From Sphaerochaetaceae bacterium (GTDB lineage Bacteria; Spirochaetota; Spirochaetia; Sphaerochaetales; Sphaerochaetaceae): a DNA stretch of 47,872 nt. Location of the stretch: positions 1 through 47,872 of the forward strand of contig JAQQAR010000037.1 of assembly GCA_028532765.1 (NCBI GenBank), in the 5' to 3' direction. This document shows, piece after piece, positions 8,615-16,964 of this stretch. The position numbers were made by a program, and so were the translations under genes. The notes under the pieces are model-generated. The model was not told the DNA's origin. It did no database searches and was given only the letters and a program-made list of their open reading frames with translations. Each line of letters starts with the position of its first letter. Positions within the stretch are counted from its first letter, which is position 1.

Positions 8615-9562
8615 GTGACGATACGGTATGAGCGAGCATTGGGATCCCTGCTTGGAAGTTTTATAGGGGATGCCCTGGGCGCACAGACAGAGTTCAAGCG
8701 TGAGAAATTGGTGCGCCAAGCCTTCCCTGATGGCATCCGGGATATGGGTGTAAGTTCTCGGTATGTTGGCTTGGCAGGTCAGATTACTGACGACAGTGAA
8801 ATGGCAATCATGATGATCCAGAGCATCTTGGAACATGGTCGCTACCAAAAAGAAGCAGCGAGAAAAGCATACATCCGTTGGCGGGATGCAGGCCCCTTGG
8901 ATATTGGGGTTACTATCTATGGCGCTTTGGATGGTTCTTTTAATCCTCAGAGCCAGGCAAATGGAGCCCTGATGCGTATCACACCCATAGGGATTCTGGG
9001 AAGCAATTATTCAACATCAGCCCTCATGCATGTCGCAGACGAGGACTGCTCCATCACCCATACCCATACAGTCTGTAGGGATTGTAATCGCATCTATGCA
9101 TTCGCTCTCTCGCTTGCCATCAGCAAGGGGTGGGATGCCCAGGAAATTTATACATATCTTTTAAAGTCAGCCCCTTCAATGACGAAGGAACCATCGGTAC
9201 TGGAAGCACTCTCTAAGGCTGCACATGAACCACCCCAGGGTATCGATGGACCGTATAAAGGTTGGGTATTGGTTGCTTTCCAACTTGCCTTCTATACTCT
9301 GTTACACCAGGATTCATTCGAGCAAGGAATGGTAGACCTCATTATGCGTGCTGGTGATGCCGACACCAATGCTGTTATCTATGGAGCCTTGGCTGGAGCT
9401 ATTGCCACCAGGGAACATATGCCCGAGCGTTGGATCTCTGCGCTGAAGATATCGAATTGCCTGCAAGGCTTGATCGAGTATCCTCATAAAAGACTGGAAC
9501 GTCTTTCAGAGGAGTGGGTTGAAGAATTGATCAACCTTCCGGTGGTGCAGAAACTTTCTTGA
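8615..9562 (+). CDS. ADP-ribosylglycohydrolase family protein
   Basis: A 315-residue DraG/ARH-family enzyme, expected to remove ADP-ribose from proteins or a related glycosidic substrate, using two Mg ions. The motifs are GDALG (residues 18-22), TDDSEM with Thr58-Asp59-Asp60, ANGALMRI, and GDADTNA with Asp248 and Asp250. All metal ligands expected of the family appear present. GTG 8615 is preferred because AAGGAG ends seven bases upstream; the ATG at 8597 lies before that ribosome site. The 3' end overlaps the methyltransferase gene by 32 bp tail to tail. No partner ADP-ribosyltransferase is in the window. Confidence 0.9.
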   Translation: MTIRYERALGSLLGSFIGDALGAQTEFKREKLVRQAFPDGIRDMGVSSRYVGLAGQITDDSEMAIMMIQSILEHGRYQKEAARKAYIRWRDAGPLDIGVTIYGALDGSFNPQSQANGALMRITPIGILGSNYSTSALMHVADEDCSITHTHTVCRDCNRIYAFALSLAISKGWDAQEIYTYLLKSAPSMTKEPSVLEALSKAAHEPPQGIDGPYKGWVLVAFQLAFYTLLHQDSFEQGMVDLIMRAGDADTNAVIYGALAGAIATREHMPERWISALKISNCLQGLIEYPHKRLERLSEEWVEELINLPVVQKLS

Positions 9563-10136
9563 GTATGGCATTGATCCAATACTCCTCTGCCCTCCCCGGG
9601 CGGAGGTCCCGGGTTTGCACAAGATCAACAAGGGAGAACCATGGCAATTCATCAACAAACTGCCTAAATGCATCTGTGGTAAAACAGGTGAAGTGTCTTC
9701 CCTCTCTCTGAAAGTCCTCTTCTTGCAGTTTGAATGAGCAGTAGACTGCTCCATTCTCTTTGAGAGCATCAGCCATTTTCTGAAATACTGAAGGCAGTTG
9801 CATCAGAGGAACATGCAGCAGTGAAGCGCAGGCCCAAATCCCATCGAATGTGTTCTTGTAATCCATTTGCTGGAAAGAGAGTTGCCGTACTGGCAGCCCT
9901 GTGAGTTCACAGGCAGCCTTTACCATTGACTCGCTCAGATCAAAGGCCTCTACCTGGTATCCACAGTCAAGGAAGTATCGTGAATCACGTCCACTACCAC
10001 AGCCTGCATCAAGAATACGACCATCAGAAGGGATATACGGGAGGAACAAGGCATAGTGGGAGGTCATATCGACATCTCGGGTTGTAGATAAGTACTGCTT
10101 GGCATGCAGGTCATAGTATTTTGATGAATCAATCAC
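9531..10136 (-). CDS. Class I SAM-dependent methyltransferase
   Basis: A 201-residue Rossmann-fold methyltransferase. The SAM-binding motif I is LDAGCGSGRDSRYF (Asp43 to Gly49 core), the acidic end of strand 2 is VEAFDLS, and motif IV lies around IWACASLLHVP. Substrate is unknown; the compact size fits the tellurite-resistance/ubiE-like small methyltransferases. The start is GTG with GGGAGG eight bases upstream. The start overlaps the stop of a 31-codon ORF by 8 bp, suggesting coupling. The end overlaps the ADP-ribosylglycohydrolase gene. Confidence 0.85.
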   Translation of the reverse strand: MIDSSKYYDLHAKQYLSTTRDVDMTSHYALFLPYIPSDGRILDAGCGSGRDSRYFLDCGYQVEAFDLSESMVKAACELTGLPVRQLSFQQMDYKNTFDGIWACASLLHVPLMQLPSVFQKMADALKENGAVYCSFKLQEEDFQREGRHFTCFTTDAFRQFVDELPWFSLVDLVQTRDLRPGRAEEYWINAILKKVSAPPEG

Positions 10137-10224
10137 GAACCAATCCTCCCAGATCCTGATAGTACTCCTCTAGATGGGTATGCATCAGCTCTACGATACC
10201 GTGTAAATCACTATAGGACAACAC
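10129..10224 (-). CDS. Short ORF (31 codons) coupled to methyltransferase
   Basis: A 31-residue ORF starting with GTG, six bases after a GGAGG ribosome site, and ending in TGA that overlaps the methyltransferase start by 8 bp. The peptide (start LSYSDLHGIVELMHTHLEE, then YYQDLGGLVRD) reads like an amphipathic helix with ordinary codon use. The open frame extends back another 12 codons to a TAA, with coding-like residues (CPLPEWRRA), so it could also be the remnant of a longer gene. The ribosome site lies inside the hairpin at 10223-10253, which could gate translation of this ORF and the methyltransferase. Confidence 0.45.
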   Translation of the reverse strand: MLSYSDLHGIVELMHTHLEEYYQDLGGLVRD

Positions 10225-10253
10225 TGCCCGCCTCCATTCAGGAAGCGGGCAGT
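10223..10253 (-). terminator. tkt terminator hairpin
   Basis: A 9-bp perfect stem (10223-10231 with 10245-10253; arm ACTGCCCGC) extended inside by a 3-bp TCC/GGA stem, 26 bases after the transketolase stop. A moderately U-rich stretch follows on the minus strand. It also covers the ribosome site of the 31-codon ORF. Confidence 0.65.
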
Positions 10254-10278
10254 ATAATTCTTATGTTTTTAGAATAGC

Positions 10279-12273
10279 TTAGATCAGTTCCTTGGCAGCC
10301 TCGTAGACTGCTTCAGTAGTGATGCCGAAGAGCTTGTACAGCTCACCAGCAGGTGCTGATTCACCAAAGGAACGCATGCCGATGATCTTTCCGTTCAGTC
10401 CAACGTACTTGTACCAGTAGTCAGCCCATGCGGCTTCAACAGCGACTCTAGCGGTAACTGCAGAGGGAAGTACAGCTTCCTTGTAGGCCGCATCCTGCTT
10501 GTCGAATACCTCAGGAGAAGGCATGGAGACTACACGAACAGCGACCTTTTCCTCAGCAAGCTTCTTCGCAGCACTGACTGCGAGTTCGACTTCACTGCCG
10601 GTTCCAATCAGGATTACCTCTGGCTTATCCCCTGATTCATAGAGTACGTAAGCACCCTGTGCAATCTGGGAGAGCTGCTCATCACTGCGATCCTGTGGTG
10701 CTAGGTTCTGGCGGCTCAACAGAAGAGCAGAAGGACCATCAGTCCTCTTGATCGCACTCTTCCAAGCAACACCAGTTTCCACTGCATCACAAGGTCTCCA
10801 GGTAACCATGTTGGGAGTCATGCGAAGATTTGCAATCTGCTCAACAGGCTGGTGGGTAGGTCCATCTTCACCAAGACCAATGGAGTCATGGGTAAATACA
10901 TAGACGTTTCTGATACCCATCAAGGCAGCCATGCGTAGTGCATTACGAGCATACTCCATGAACATAAGGAATGTAGCACCGAAGGAGAGGAATCCACCAT
11001 GGAGTGCAACACCGTTGAGGATTGCAGCCATACCGAACTCACGAACTCCAAAGTGGAGGTAATTGCCCTTTCCTGTCTTGGGATCGAAGGCTTCAGAGCC
11101 CTTCCACTCAGTCAAGTTGGAAGGAGCGAGGTCTGCTGATCCACCAAGGAGTTCAGGGAACAAGGAACCCAATACATCAAGGGCCATCTGGCTTGCCTTT
11201 CTGCTTGCTACCTTGACCTTGTCATTCTGCCAGCTCTCGATTGCTTTGTCGAACTCAGCTTCCCAGTCAGTGGGGAACTGGCCTGAGAGTCTTCTCTCGA
11301 GCTCAGCTGCCTCAGCAGGGTATTCCTTCTTGTAGGAGGCAAAGAGGTCATTCCACTTACCTTCAAGCTTGGCACCCCGTTCACTCTGATCCCATGCATT
11401 GTAGATTTCCTGAGGTACAAAAAACTTTTCATCATACTCCCAGCCTAACTTCTTGCGGGAGAGTTCAACCTCGGCTTCCCCAAGGGCTGCTCCATGACAG
11501 GACTCTGTTCCTTCCTTGTTGGGAGATCCATAGCCAATAGTCGTCTTGCACATGATCAGGGATGGTCTGGAAGTGTCATATCTTGCAGCAGAAAGTGCCT
11601 TCTGAATTGCATCAGAATCGTGGCCGTCAACATTTCTGAATACCTGCCACCCATATGACTCGAAGCGCTTGGCAGTATCATCAGTAAACCAACCACCAAC
11701 TTCACCATCGATGGAGATACCGTTATCGTCGTAGAAGGCAATAAGCTTGCCCAATTTCCAGGTTCCAGCCAAGGAAGCTACTTCGTGGCTGATTCCTTCC
11801 ATCATACAACCATCACCAAGGAACGCATAGGTATAGTGGTCAACGACGGGGAACCCATCCTTGTTGAATTTGGCAGCAAGGTTCTTTTCTGCAAGAGCCA
11901 TACCTACTGCATTCGCAATACCCTGTCCAAGAGGACCGGTGGTAGTCTCTACTCCAGGGGTAAGTTTATATTCTGGGTGTCCAGCTGTGCGGGAGTGGAG
12001 CTGTCTAAACTGCTTCAGATCCTCAATTCCCAAGTCATAACCACTTAGGTGCAACAATGAGTAAATCAGCATTGAAGCATGACCGTTGGAAAGCACAAAA
12101 CGGTCACGGTTGACCCATTGTGGATTCTTAGGATTATGTGCCATGGTCTTGCGCCACAAGACCTCAGCAATATCTGCCATGCCCATTGGGGCACCTGGGT
12201 GACCAGAGTTGGCCTTCTGCACGCCATCCATGCTCAAAATGCGGATTGCATCAGCAAGTTTATTCGTTTTCAT
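10279..12273 (-). CDS. tkt: Transketolase
   Basis: A 664-residue thiamine-diphosphate enzyme of the pentose phosphate pathway, moving two-carbon units between sugar phosphates in the cytoplasm. Full length for the family. His25 in [13 protein letters not shown], the cofactor motif starting GDG at 153-155 and ending near DDNG, and the pyrimidine-domain [10 protein letters not shown] segment are visible. ATG 12273 follows GGAGGG; a TTG four codons earlier overlaps that ribosome site. A candidate promoter and a hairpin leader lie upstream, and a hairpin terminator downstream, so it is probably transcribed alone. Confidence 0.97.
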   Translation of the reverse strand: MKTNKLADAIRILSMDGVQKANSGHPGAPMGMADIAEVLWRKTMAHNPKNPQWVNRDRFVLSNGHASMLIYSLLHLSGYDLGIEDLKQFRQLHSRTAGHPEYKLTPGVETTTGPLGQGIANAVGMALAEKNLAAKFNKDGFPVVDHYTYAFLGDGCMMEGISHEVASLAGTWKLGKLIAFYDDNGISIDGEVGGWFTDDTAKRFESYGWQVFRNVDGHDSDAIQKALSAARYDTSRPSLIMCKTTIGYGSPNKEGTESCHGAALGEAEVELSRKKLGWEYDEKFFVPQEIYNAWDQSERGAKLEGKWNDLFASYKKEYPAEAAELERRLSGQFPTDWEAEFDKAIESWQNDKVKVASRKASQMALDVLGSLFPELLGGSADLAPSNLTEWKGSEAFDPKTGKGNYLHFGVREFGMAAILNGVALHGGFLSFGATFLMFMEYARNALRMAALMGIRNVYVFTHDSIGLGEDGPTHQPVEQIANLRMTPNMVTWRPCDAVETGVAWKSAIKRTDGPSALLLSRQNLAPQDRSDEQLSQIAQGAYVLYESGDKPEVILIGTGSEVELAVSAAKKLAEEKVAVRVVSMPSPEVFDKQDAAYKEAVLPSAVTARVAVEAAWADYWYKYVGLNGKIIGMRSFGESAPAGELYKLFGITTEAVYEAAKELI

Positions 12274-12310
12274 CCATCCCTCCAAAAAATCTCTAACACT
12301 AATGTATGAA

Positions 12311-12341
12311 ACACCCCGGATCTGAAAGAAGCCGGGGGTGT
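12311..12341 (-). terminator. Hairpin between omp gene and tkt
   Basis: The arms ACACCCCGG (12311-12319) and CCGGGGGTGT (12332-12341) pair with one bulged G around a 12-base loop. It follows the stop of the barrel-protein gene by about 58 bases and likely terminates it. If the promoter at 12355-12383 is used, this hairpin would instead lie in the tkt leader. Confidence 0.55.
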
Positions 12342-12354
12342 GATCCTAACACTA

Positions 12355-12383
12355 AAGATACCGTGTTCTTGACAAATAGTCAA
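12355..12383 (-). promoter_or_regulatory. Candidate tkt promoter with palindrome
   Basis: On the minus strand, TTGACT (12378-12383) and TATCTT (12355-12360) are 17 bases apart. The -35 is part of a perfect inverted repeat TTGAC-N5-GTCAA (12369-12383), which could be an operator. Confidence 0.5.
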
Positions 12384-12398
12384 AACCGTCAACGTTCT

Positions 12399-13250
12399 CT
12401 ATAAAGCATAGGTAAGAATTAGCGCTATCCTCTTGAATGCGGCATCGCCTTTGGTAATAACACGGTTGTCATCCTTGGAGTAGTTGGTGAACTGGATTGC
12501 AGTCAAGAGAGAAAGGTCTTCAGTAAATTGGGTGTTGGCAATAAGACTCAAGTCCCCGACCATGTCAGTGGCATCATCAAACACATTGAAGGAGTAGGTT
12601 TCCAGCTGCAAGCCAACTAGGTTAACCATCAGGGGCATCTGGTAGCCAAGGATGTACTCACCTTTATAGTTGAACCCATTGACCATGGCCCCTCCATTCT
12701 CATACTCCCAAGCTTGGTTGGAAGAAGCATTGCTATATCCCTTGTAGTTCAACTCATGGTAGGTTCGAATGACTACGCTCATCCAATCTCCAGAAAAGAT
12801 GGCACCTGTGTCAAACTGGAAGGCAGCTCCTGCCCTACCCAAGTAATAGAGGCCATTCAAACTGTCAGATGCGAGAGGAGCTCCTACGGTTGTACCGAGT
12901 TTCAGACCATTGAGGTCCATCAGATCAAAATCCCAACCGGTTCCCAGGCCTCCTCCCAAACTTATCTCAGCTACGGCAATCGGGGTAAGAATTGCATCGA
13001 GGGTCACTGTCCCAGCAATGGGAGAAAGACCGAGGTTTGCCTTTACTTTGACATTGTTTCCACTGAACAGAGGACCTTCCCCTGCCAATACAGGAATCTT
13101 TGCCTGGTATGCTGCATCGAGTTTTGCCTCAATGCCAGTTCCATATGCACCGGTAAGCTTCAGGGTACCGCTGGTGGTTGTCTGGGCAAACAAGAGGCCT
13201 GCTGCCATGAGTATAACCAGGAGTGCGAGTAATCGTTTATTCTGTTTCAC
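12399..13250 (-). CDS. Putative outer-membrane beta-barrel protein
   Basis: A 283-residue exported protein of no recognised family. A signal peptide (KQNKRLLALLVILMAAGLLFA, cut before Gln) is followed by alternating hydrophobic/polar strands typical of a small outer-membrane barrel (for example GTLKLTGAYGTGIEAKLDA, VTLDAILTPIAVAEISL). It ends in a hydrophobic strand, KRIALILTYAL. The start is GTG 13250, six bases after GGAGGA; an ATG just upstream overlaps that ribosome site. It has its own candidate promoter and a downstream hairpin. Gln at the mature N-terminus and the strand pattern recall spirochaete barrel proteins. Confidence 0.65.
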   Translation of the reverse strand: MKQNKRLLALLVILMAAGLLFAQTTTSGTLKLTGAYGTGIEAKLDAAYQAKIPVLAGEGPLFSGNNVKVKANLGLSPIAGTVTLDAILTPIAVAEISLGGGLGTGWDFDLMDLNGLKLGTTVGAPLASDSLNGLYYLGRAGAAFQFDTGAIFSGDWMSVVIRTYHELNYKGYSNASSNQAWEYENGGAMVNGFNYKGEYILGYQMPLMVNLVGLQLETYSFNVFDDATDMVGDLSLIANTQFTEDLSLLTAIQFTNYSKDDNRVITKGDAAFKRIALILTYAL

Positions 13251-13279
13251 AGTAATTCCTCCAAACATAACGTAGGTAC

Positions 13280-13307
13280 AGCATATCATAGGCAGTGGCG
13301 TAACCAA
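13280..13307 (-). promoter_or_regulatory. Candidate promoter of barrel-protein gene
   Basis: On the minus strand, TTGGTT (13302-13307) and TATGCT (13280-13285) are separated by 16 bases, placing a start about 23 bases before the GTG. Confidence 0.45.
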
Positions 13308-13486
13308 ATACTTTATTATGGTGAATAAGAGGGATACTTATTAGTTATGCACCTACTCTGATTACGGAGCAAGATGAAACTAGTTGTCCTTAAAGGGAAT
13401 CGTTTTCCCCTAACAAAGAATCAGTATTTACTAATTGTAACGAACTCCTCCCTTGTTTGTCTTATTGATTACCAAGGGGGATACAA

Positions 13487-13567
13487 ATGGTCAGAAAAGG
13501 ATATTTATTTGCAGCAATCCTACTTACACTGTTCTTATTCTTCATGGCCCTGAATACCGGGTTCTAA
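13487..13567 (+). CDS. 26-residue hydrophobic peptide
   Basis: A 27-codon ORF in the 450-base stretch between the barrel-protein gene and the tocopherol-cyclase-like gene. It starts with ATG seven bases after AGGGGG. The peptide has a short basic start (MVRKGY) followed by one membrane-length hydrophobic run (LFAAILLTLFLFFMAL) and a short polar end (NTGF). This is the layout of a small single-pass membrane protein. No relatives can be named. The rest of the stretch (13308-13486 and 13568-13701) shows only a weak hairpin and no other convincing signal. Confidence 0.5.
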   Translation: MVRKGYLFAAILLTLFLFFMALNTGF

Positions 13568-13701
13568 AGGACACGCTCCCACCTGCTTCAAGCTCATGGG
13601 TTCTCTTCCAGTGAAACAACCTCTGCCATCTTTTCCTAGGAATCCCATGCATCCTACGGTACAATTGGAACAACCAACGCTGTACGATTAAGGATGTATG
13701 T

Positions 13702-14679
13702 GTGAGCCTATACTCCCTCTTTCACCCGGAAATCTTTCAAGGTAGACATAAAAAGTCCCATTACTTTGAAGGCTGGTACTTCAAGATGGCACTTCCAGGC
13801 AGAGAGCCTGAAGTACTCTCCATTATTCCTGGTGTCGCCTTGGGCGCATCAGAAGAAGAGCGGCATGCCTTTATCCAAGTAATCAGCAGCAGCGAAGGGA
13901 GAAGCTGGAACATACATTTTCCCTTTGAGTCATTCAAGGCGGATGAGAAGAAGCTTCTTGTAGAGATTGCCGGTAATCGTTTTTCAACGGAAAAAATTAT
14001 TCTAAACATCAATCATGAAGATCTAATATTATCAGGAAGCGTGAAAAACAGAGGAACACATCCATTCCCTGTTACACTCGCCTCTCCAGGAATCATGGGA
14101 TGGTATGCCTACGTTCCCTTCATGGAGTGCTTCCATGGAGTGGTATCCATCTCGCATACCCTCTGGGGGTCTCTTACGCTGAATGGCAACAAAATCAATA
14201 TGAATGAAGGGATCGGATATATCGAGAAGGACTGGGGAACCTCATTTCCCGAAGCTTGGATATGGATGCAGTCAAACTGCTTTCCCTCAACAAACATCTC
14301 TTGTATGCTCTCTGTTGCCAAGATTCCATTTCTTGGACATGTGTTTCCTGGGTTCCTTGGGTTTGTAAAGCATGGAGACGAGTTGATAAGGTTCGGCACC
14401 TACACTGGTGCAAAGATCACGCACCTGGAAAGCAATGAGACCCAGGCGTCTGTTCAGATACAGACCAAAGAGCATCAGATCATCTTTTTTGCTGAGCTTG
14501 GACCAGCCTCAAAACTGGTTGCTCCCAGGCAAGGCAAGATGGAGAGACCATTGCTGGAAAGCATCATGGGAACCATTACACTCACCATCAAAGACAAGGA
14601 TGGTGCCCTTCTCCTTGAAGAGACAGGCACCATGGCTGGGATAGAACTATCAGAAGCAGGGAACTTGAAGGTGGATTAA
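13702..14679 (+). CDS. Tocopherol-cyclase-like family protein
   Basis: A 325-residue protein resembling the tocopherol cyclase family (PF14249-type lipocalin-like double domain). The opening HPEIFQGRHKKSHYFEGWYFK is the family signature, followed by LSIIPGVAL, the central GWYAYVPFMECFHGVVSI and the IGYIEKDWGTSFPEAWIWMQ motif. In plants the enzyme closes the chromanol ring of vitamin E. Bacterial relatives outside phototrophs have no proven substrate, and tocopherol synthesis is not expected here. The start is GTG behind AAGGAT. It converges on the next gene with 18 bases between the stops. Confidence 0.75.
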   Translation: MSLYSLFHPEIFQGRHKKSHYFEGWYFKMALPGREPEVLSIIPGVALGASEEERHAFIQVISSSEGRSWNIHFPFESFKADEKKLLVEIAGNRFSTEKIILNINHEDLILSGSVKNRGTHPFPVTLASPGIMGWYAYVPFMECFHGVVSISHTLWGSLTLNGNKINMNEGIGYIEKDWGTSFPEAWIWMQSNCFPSTNISCMLSVAKIPFLGHVFPGFLGFVKHGDELIRFGTYTGAKITHLESNETQASVQIQTKEHQIIFFAELGPASKLVAPRQGKMERPLLESIMGTITLTIKDKDGALLLEETGTMAGIELSEAGNLKVD

Positions 14680-14697
14680 GCCACTCTGGTCTTATTC

Positions 14698-15783
14698 TCA
14701 GTCCTCCCACTGAGTATTGCAGTTATAGAAGGTAAAGCGGTATCCGATGGAAAGATTTCCAAGCTCAGCGACTCCAAGAGGTCTATCAAAATTTGAGAGG
14801 GAGAAAATATTACCTTCCATACCGAAAGCCCTCCCACTGCCTCTACTTCTGAGCATATACGTACCAGAATTCTCTTCTTCTACATGAATATCCATATAGA
14901 AGGAGGATTCTTCAATAAGCGATGCTATAGGTGACTCCGCTGTAATCGGATACTTGGTCACTCCGTCCAGCTCATAATAGAACCAGTTCATATCAATACG
15001 GTCCACTAGGCTTGGATCATCTTCTTTGACGACATAGGTAGGATCGATGCAGGGAATGATGGGATTCCCTTCATCGTCCATAACCAATGCAACCGAAAGA
15101 TCAAAGGCTGCCAGCTGTGTTTCATCTTCAGTCTTCAATGTCCAGATATTTTCCTTCGTAGCAAGCTGGAGAAATTCGGATAGAGAAAGCCGGGCTGACC
15201 ATTGCACAGAACTATTCACCCCGTATCCGATACCGTAACTACTAGATATCATAGTACCATCGGGGTCAAAGAGAGCTGCGATACTCTCATGATCGTCACT
15301 ATACACCAGAACCCCAATAGTCCCCCAGTTCACATCTCTTGCATCATCTCTTGAATATGAGAAAGATAAAGATGGTGCATAGAAGTGTTCCTCATGCGTA
15401 TTACCAAGAATATTCAAAGCCATAAGTGCGAAGTTATTGGCAATCGCATTTTGCTGAAGGGCAAGATAGGTTGCCTCTGAAAAACTATCTCCATTTTCAT
15501 CAAGAGAATACTGAGATGTCGCAATATATGAGTCAGCAGAAACAGTTACAACCCCAAAAGAAACATCGCTTATCATCACTTCGCTCGAAGGAAATTCTAT
15601 TACTTGGGTTGTCTCATCAATTTTCAAAGAAAGAAACCCAACTAGTTCTTGGGAGTTGTCAGGGGATACTTGCATGATGAACACCACCGATGAGCAGTAG
15701 TTGGGAAATTCAGTGATTGAGATATGGTAGCTTCCATCTCCCATAGCCTGAAATTTCTTCAAACCAGACACATTTTCATGCAT
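14698..15783 (-). CDS. Hypothetical protein, probably 5'-truncated
   Basis: About 361 residues of unknown family, rich in Ser, Asp and Glu with many short beta-strand-like runs. No signal peptide is seen although the composition looks extracytoplasmic. ATG 15783 has no ribosome site. Beyond it the frame stays open for 31 codons, but only as the antisense of the adjacent GGDEF coding sequence. The N-terminal residues (VSGLKKFQAMGDGSYHI) read like the inside of a protein. It therefore looks like a gene that has lost its 5' end at the junction near 15,782. Confidence 0.5.
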   Translation of the reverse strand: MHENVSGLKKFQAMGDGSYHISITEFPNYCSSVVFIMQVSPDNSQELVGFLSLKIDETTQVIEFPSSEVMISDVSFGVVTVSADSYIATSQYSLDENGDSFSEATYLALQQNAIANNFALMALNILGNTHEEHFYAPSLSFSYSRDDARDVNWGTIGVLVYSDDHESIAALFDPDGTMISSSYGIGYGVNSSVQWSARLSLSEFLQLATKENIWTLKTEDETQLAAFDLSVALVMDDEGNPIIPCIDPTYVVKEDDPSLVDRIDMNWFYYELDGVTKYPITAESPIASLIEESSFYMDIHVEEENSGTYMLRSRGSGRAFGMEGNIFSLSNFDRPLGVAELGNLSIGYRFTFYNCNTQWED

Positions 15784-16378
15784 GATTGGTTCAGCTGAGG
15801 ATATCTCAGCACAGAAACGATTGGAGGATAAGCTGGCATTCTTGGCAACACAGGATATCCTTACTGGCCTTCCCAATCGAAACTTCTTCCATGACCAAGC
15901 GAAGTTAACCGTCAGTCAAGCCCGTTACTCAGATGATTTGGTTGCCTTTCTGGTCATCGATATCGATCATTTCACGACCATCAATGAGAACCACGGATTC
16001 AAAATGGGTGACAAGGTTCTCCAGATTGTAGCCTCCCGGGTAAAAGCACAGCTCAGAAAAAGCGATCTGGTAAGCCGCCTTGGAAGCGATAAGTTCATTG
16101 TACTGCTCAATGGTATCCGTATGAGAAGAGACGCCCTGGCCGTTGCAAAGAAGATCCAGACTGCCTTTGCCACTCCTTTTGAATTACCAAATACCACCAT
16201 TGAAGTATCGGCAAGCTTTGGTATCAGCCTCTATCCAGAGCATGGTGATGACATCAACACGCTTATCAAACGAGCAGAGATTGCAACCTATGCAGTCAAG
16301 GACCGGGAACGTGGAGGATATATGATCTATTCAGATATACTCTACAACGATGAAAACTCTTCCAAAAATGAGGTCTAG
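15782..16378 (+). pseudogene. 5'-truncated PAS/GGDEF protein fragment
   Basis: 198 codons encoding the end of a PAS-associated linker (GSAEDISAQKRLEDKLAFLA) and a complete GGDEF-domain stretch (QDILTGLPNRNFFHDQ to the YAVKDRERGGYMIY end). The active-site loop reads G101-S-D-K-F105 instead of GGDEF or GGEEF, so cyclase activity is doubtful. The PAS sensor that such linkers follow is missing: an in-frame TGA lies at 15749 and homology starts abruptly at about 15782. No ribosome site precedes the ATG. It is most likely the surviving 3' part of a larger gene. Its stop is immediately followed by the lipoprotein start. Confidence 0.65.
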
Positions 16379-16379
16379 C

Positions 16380-16964
16380 ATGCAAATAAACAGATGGTCA
16401 GGCCTGGCAGGAGTATTTTTCGTGGTTGTTCTCTCTCTTGTTTTATCTGGATGCACTACCACTGGCAGCAAGATCCCGAAGAAAGAGGCCTACACAATAG
16501 GCAGCCAGGGACCAGCTGGTGGACTGGTGTTCTTTGATAAGGGAGATGCATCCGGTGGTTGGCAATACATGGAAGCAGCCCCAGCAGATACCGAGATGTT
16601 GGCAAGGTGGGGAACAACCGATCTCGAGGTGGACACAAGTGTCAACCTTGGAAGTGGAGAAGCCAACACACAAGAGCTCGTGGAGCAGGACCCTGCCTGG
16701 AACGAAACAGCAGCTGTGTACTGTACGAATCTCATGGCCGGTGGCTACAACGACTGGTTCCTCCCCTCAAGGGATGAGCTGGCCCTCCTGTTCTCTGCGC
16801 TAGCAAGAACCAATAAGGACACCTTCCGCGGGGAGGGTTTTTCCTACTGGAGTTCTTCCTCCTATGATGGGGAACGAGCTTGGGCACAAGGGTTCTCCAA
16901 TGGCGTACAGGGTAAAGTCGAAAAAGAAGAATTATTGGTTGTACGTGCCATACGAGTCTTCTAG
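16380..16964 (+). CDS. Lcl/DUF1566-domain lipoprotein
   Basis: A 194-residue lipoprotein. The signal peptide ends in the lipobox LSGC with Cys25. The mature part starts at about residue 40 with YTIGSQGPAGGLVFFDKG, a sequence common in spirochaete repeats of this kind. It continues with GGYNDWFLPSRDELALLF, the hallmark of the DUF1566/Lcl C-terminal domain, and SYWSSSSYDG. Lcl domains are linked to surface adhesion in Legionella; a role here is inference. ATG 16380 is preferred over the one at 16350 because it gives a clean signal peptide and follows GAGGT. Confidence 0.8.
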   Translation: MQINRWSGLAGVFFVVVLSLVLSGCTTTGSKIPKKEAYTIGSQGPAGGLVFFDKGDASGGWQYMEAAPADTEMLARWGTTDLEVDTSVNLGSGEANTQELVEQDPAWNETAAVYCTNLMAGGYNDWFLPSRDELALLFSALARTNKDTFRGEGFSYWSSSSYDGERAWAQGFSNGVQGKVEKEELLVVRAIRVF

